Positions 61,630-64,000 of a stretch of DNA of 64,000 nt are shown here, in pieces. Below the pieces are notes generated by a model. It searched no databases. It was given only the letters and a program-made list of their open reading frames with translations, and was not told where the DNA came from. Within the stretch, counting starts at the first letter, position 1. Every line of letters begins with the position of its first letter. The position numbers and the translations under genes are program-made. Source of the stretch: Epilithonimonas zeae (GTDB lineage: Bacteria; Bacteroidota; Bacteroidia; Flavobacteriales; Weeksellaceae); contig NZ_FSRK01000001.1 of NCBI RefSeq assembly GCF_900141765.1, forward strand, positions 930,001-994,000. The letters are read 5' to 3'.

Positions 61630-63771
61630 TTAATCAGTATTTTTAATAACTTTTAATAATTGTAAAAAATTAATAGTTTCCTCAAAATCAAAATAATTAT
61701 TTTTCAATAGTTGAATTTGATAGTTTACAGGTAAGAATTGCCCCCATTTTGAAAAATCCAGAACAGCTGGATTAGTTTCGACTAATTCTCTTAAAGCAAC
61801 ATCCAAATCTGATTTTTCAAAATTCAAATGCTTTAAAACTGAAATGAAATCGGAGTTTAAATTTTTGATAACAAAAGAACTGCTGTCATCAAAATATAGA
61901 TTCTCTATTCCATTATGTTTTAAAATGAAACCAATTGTTTTATTAATCTTAGAACCGGCAAAAGAATAAAAGGTAAGATTATCATTGCTCAATAAAAGAG
62001 GCCTTTCTGTTGTAAAGTTTGTGAGTTGAAATACAGAAAAATCCTTTCTCATATCATCAATACAATCTTGCCCCATTTCGTCCAAAAAATCGTATTTTTC
62101 CTTTGTGAAAAGGATTTCCAGCATTTTTTCTCTTATTTTATGCGCTGTATCTGCACTGTTTCCAAAGAACAAAGGTTTTTTACCATCATTGGTTGGAATT
62201 ACCTCTATCTTTTTTGCTTTAAAATCAACATCTTTTATTTTCCATATTCTGGCAGATAAAAATATATTTTCATCCACTTTAATTTGGAAAGAAACAGGCA
62301 ATTCACCAATTTTATTACCTTTATTAGAAACTTTGAAAAATGTTTCAGTCTTGAACAGCGAATAAAATTCTTTATTATTAACAACTTTTTCTCCTTCAAT
62401 TCCGATAATGAATTCATTACCTATTTTTTCAAGAAAATCAATTTCGGTAAGATGAAAAATGATGTCTTTCATTTCATCAATTTCGATATCGGAAAAAGTA
62501 CTATTGGTTTTTAGTTGTTCTAAAAGTTCGGATAAAATAATTCCGGAAGTCCCTTTTACAATTGAAAGCAGCTGATGAACCAGAACATCAAAAGGTTTTT
62601 TATTCACCACAATTGGTTCAATATATTGCTCTTTGTACAAAAGCCAACAAGCCAAAGATTGCAGCAAACTCCATTTATCAGTTGCATACAAAAAAAGATT
62701 ACTTTGTTTGCCTTCACGTCTTCCGCTCCGCCCAACTCTTTGGATTAATGAGGCAATGCTGTGTGTCGCATCTATTTGTACCACTTCATCCACATTTCCG
62801 ATATCAATTCCAAGTTCTAATGTTGAGGTGCAAGAGATACAAAAGTTTTGATGAGATTGATTTTTAGCAAAAAATTCCACATACTCCCGAACTTCCTTAT
62901 CAACTGCAGAGTGATGAGAGAAATAATTCTTGTGACCTTTATTTTTATCCGATATTTTTTTTAGTTTCACCGCAACTTCCTCAACTCTCCCTCTGGCATT
63001 GGGGAAAATTAAGGTTTTACTATCTTTAGTCTGTTCATAGAGGTCTTCCAATAATGGAATGGGTAATTCTGGTGAAGCGTTTGGAAAGTATTTGAAAATG
63101 GCATTAATGTCTTTTTTATTAGTGTCTCTGATGATTTTGGTATTCTCAGAATTTCCTAAAAATTCTTTCAGTTCTACATACTGATTAACATCGCTTACAG
63201 TAGCTGATAATGCAACAATGCTAAATTTGTTTTTATTGATTTTCTGTAATCTTTCTAACAAAGATTTCAACTGAATACCGCGGTCGGAACCTAAAAAAGA
63301 ATGCACTTCATCTATCACCATATATTCTAAAGTCGAAAACAAGTGATATACATTATAAGGTTTGTTCACAAACATTGCTTCGATGGATTCTGGTGTGATG
63401 AGAACAATTCCGTTTGGGTCTTTTATTAATCTATCTTTTTGTCCTTTATTTGCTTCGCCGTGCCATTTTGTGACAGAAACATCCAGATACTCGCAAAGTT
63501 TTTCAACACGTTCGAATTGGTCATTAATCAAAGCAATCAATGGTGAAATGTAAAGAACTTTCACGCCAGATTCTTTGAAATTGACTTTAGACAAAATCGG
63601 TAAAAAAGCTGCTTCAGTTTTTCCCGAAGCTGTTTTTGAAATTAAGACATAATTGTTATCGGTCGCAAGAATTCTTTGGATTGCTGCTTCCTGAATCGGT
63701 CTCAGACTTTCCCATCTTTTATCCCGAATGTATTTTCTTATGGGCTCGGAAAGTAAGTTGTAGGAACTCAT
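61630..63771 (-). CDS. Lhr-like DEAD/DEAH helicase of a probable phage-defence operon
   Basis: 713 residues. Motif I SKTASGKT (about 44-51), Ia SPLIAL, DEVH box (IDEVHSFLG), SATV motif III, FPNARGRVEEV, and motif VI QRVGRSGRR are all in order; the C-terminal third (about 400-713) is a long helical and beta region without known motifs. The start ATG overlaps by 4 bases the end of a gene for a BREX-type ATPase, so the two are coupled. This pairing is that of SngB-SngC in Shango or BrxD-BrxHI in BREX type 2. It differs from the repair helicase at 36897-39365. No terminator is obvious on its 3' side. Confidence 0.85.
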   Translation of the reverse strand: MSSYNLLSEPIRKYIRDKRWESLRPIQEAAIQRILATDNNYVLISKTASGKTEAAFLPILSKVNFKESGVKVLYISPLIALINDQFERVEKLCEYLDVSVTKWHGEANKGQKDRLIKDPNGIVLITPESIEAMFVNKPYNVYHLFSTLEYMVIDEVHSFLGSDRGIQLKSLLERLQKINKNKFSIVALSATVSDVNQYVELKEFLGNSENTKIIRDTNKKDINAIFKYFPNASPELPIPLLEDLYEQTKDSKTLIFPNARGRVEEVAVKLKKISDKNKGHKNYFSHHSAVDKEVREYVEFFAKNQSHQNFCISCTSTLELGIDIGNVDEVVQIDATHSIASLIQRVGRSGRREGKQSNLFLYATDKWSLLQSLACWLLYKEQYIEPIVVNKKPFDVLVHQLLSIVKGTSGIILSELLEQLKTNSTFSDIEIDEMKDIIFHLTEIDFLEKIGNEFIIGIEGEKVVNNKEFYSLFKTETFFKVSNKGNKIGELPVSFQIKVDENIFLSARIWKIKDVDFKAKKIEVIPTNDGKKPLFFGNSADTAHKIREKMLEILFTKEKYDFLDEMGQDCIDDMRKDFSVFQLTNFTTERPLLLSNDNLTFYSFAGSKINKTIGFILKHNGIENLYFDDSSSFVIKNLNSDFISVLKHLNFEKSDLDVALRELVETNPAVLDFSKWGQFLPVNYQIQLLKNNYFDFEETINFLQLLKVIKNTD

Positions 63772-64000
63772 AATTCTTCAATACTGTCTAAAACAACGTC
63801 GTTTGGTCTTTCGTCAGAAATTTCAATATCTCCAAAAAGTTGACGCTTGTCCACTTCAGGATTTTGTCTGATGATATTGAGAATATTTAGAAAATCTCTA
63901 ATCACTTCTCTTGGAGTTAAAAATTCTGAAGCGCCCGGTTTATTGAACATTTCTTCCATAAAAGCCGAAATTTCTTCGTCCGAAATATTGAGTTCTATTT
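63768..64000 (-). CDS. BREX-type ATPase (DUF2791-like), C-terminal part only
   Basis: About 77 residues remain; the frame is open to the window edge, so the gene begins beyond 64000. The visible end has the EFLTPREVIRDFLNILNIIRQNP segment, which I recognise as the C-terminal signature of BREX-type ATP-binding proteins (DUF2791; BrxD or SngB). These proteins have an AAA-type ATPase core upstream. The 4-base overlap with the helicase gene shows they form one operon. ATG 63959 is internal and not the real start. Confidence 0.7.
   Translation of the reverse strand, partial: IELNISDEEISAFMEEMFNKPGASEFLTPREVIRDFLNILNIIRQNPEVDKRQLFGDIEISDERPNDVVLDSIEEL

Overview
The window reads as a chromosome segment of a low-GC flavobacterium, most like Chryseobacterium/Epilithonimonas. 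Reasons: SusC/SusD pairs, hybrid two-component regulators, type IX secretion (T9SS) C-terminal signals, Bacteroidetes-type Tra proteins, and several exact copies of the Bacteroidetes promoter (TTTG, 19-20 bases, TAnnTTTG). No species name can be proved from the sequence alone.

Region 1 (1 to about 32963) looks like the right-hand part of an integrative conjugative element. It opens with the end of a transfer operon (traK 3' part, a TraL-like protein, traM, traN, a VirD4/TraG coupling ATPase, an M23 peptidoglycan peptidase and two unassigned proteins). The cargo follows, and the element ends with a tyrosine recombinase (31484-32707, minus) that faces the 3' end of a tRNA-Ser(UGA) gene, a classic attachment target. 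The left end lies outside the window.

The cargo (8100-31021) is a polysaccharide utilisation locus with two divergent arms. The minus arm holds a CBM6/PKD lipoprotein, two GH3 beta-glucosidases, a clan GH-A hydrolase of uncertain family and a T9SS-exported carbohydrate-binding protein. The plus arm holds uxuB and uxuA (fructuronate reductase and mannonate dehydratase), a hybrid two-component sensor/regulator, SusC, SusD, a GH2 enzyme with the NxK motif of beta-glucuronidases, and a GH5 endoglucanase-like lipoprotein. Together they point to a beta-glucan carrying beta-linked glucuronic acid: outer-surface binding and cutting, SusCD import, removal of glucose and glucuronate, then entry of glucuronate into the hexuronate pathway.

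Region 2 (33049 to about 61490) is ordinary chromosome: acyl-CoA dehydrogenase, a cold-shock-domain protein with a long leader, a SemiSWEET transporter, the four-gene ligase-associated DNA repair cluster (MBL exonuclease, ATP-dependent ligase, DEXH helicase, PdeM), a Crp/Fnr regulator, stress-type enzymes, prephenate dehydratase, an APC permease, a pair of unknown membrane proteins, a GT2 glycosyltransferase, a four-gene operon for collagen-like surface proteins with a palindrome over its promoter, a HAD phosphatase, SerA-type dehydrogenase, type I asparaginase and tRNA-Ser(GGA).

Region 3 (61630 to 64000, minus) holds an Lhr-like helicase overlapping by 4 bases the 3' end of a BREX-type (DUF2791-like) ATPase gene that runs off the window. 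This pair is the signature of a phage-defence operon (Shango or BREX type 2), here next to a tRNA gene.

Start codons were moved inward from the longest open frame where a signal peptide, promoter or neighbour made that more likely; each case is stated in its entry.
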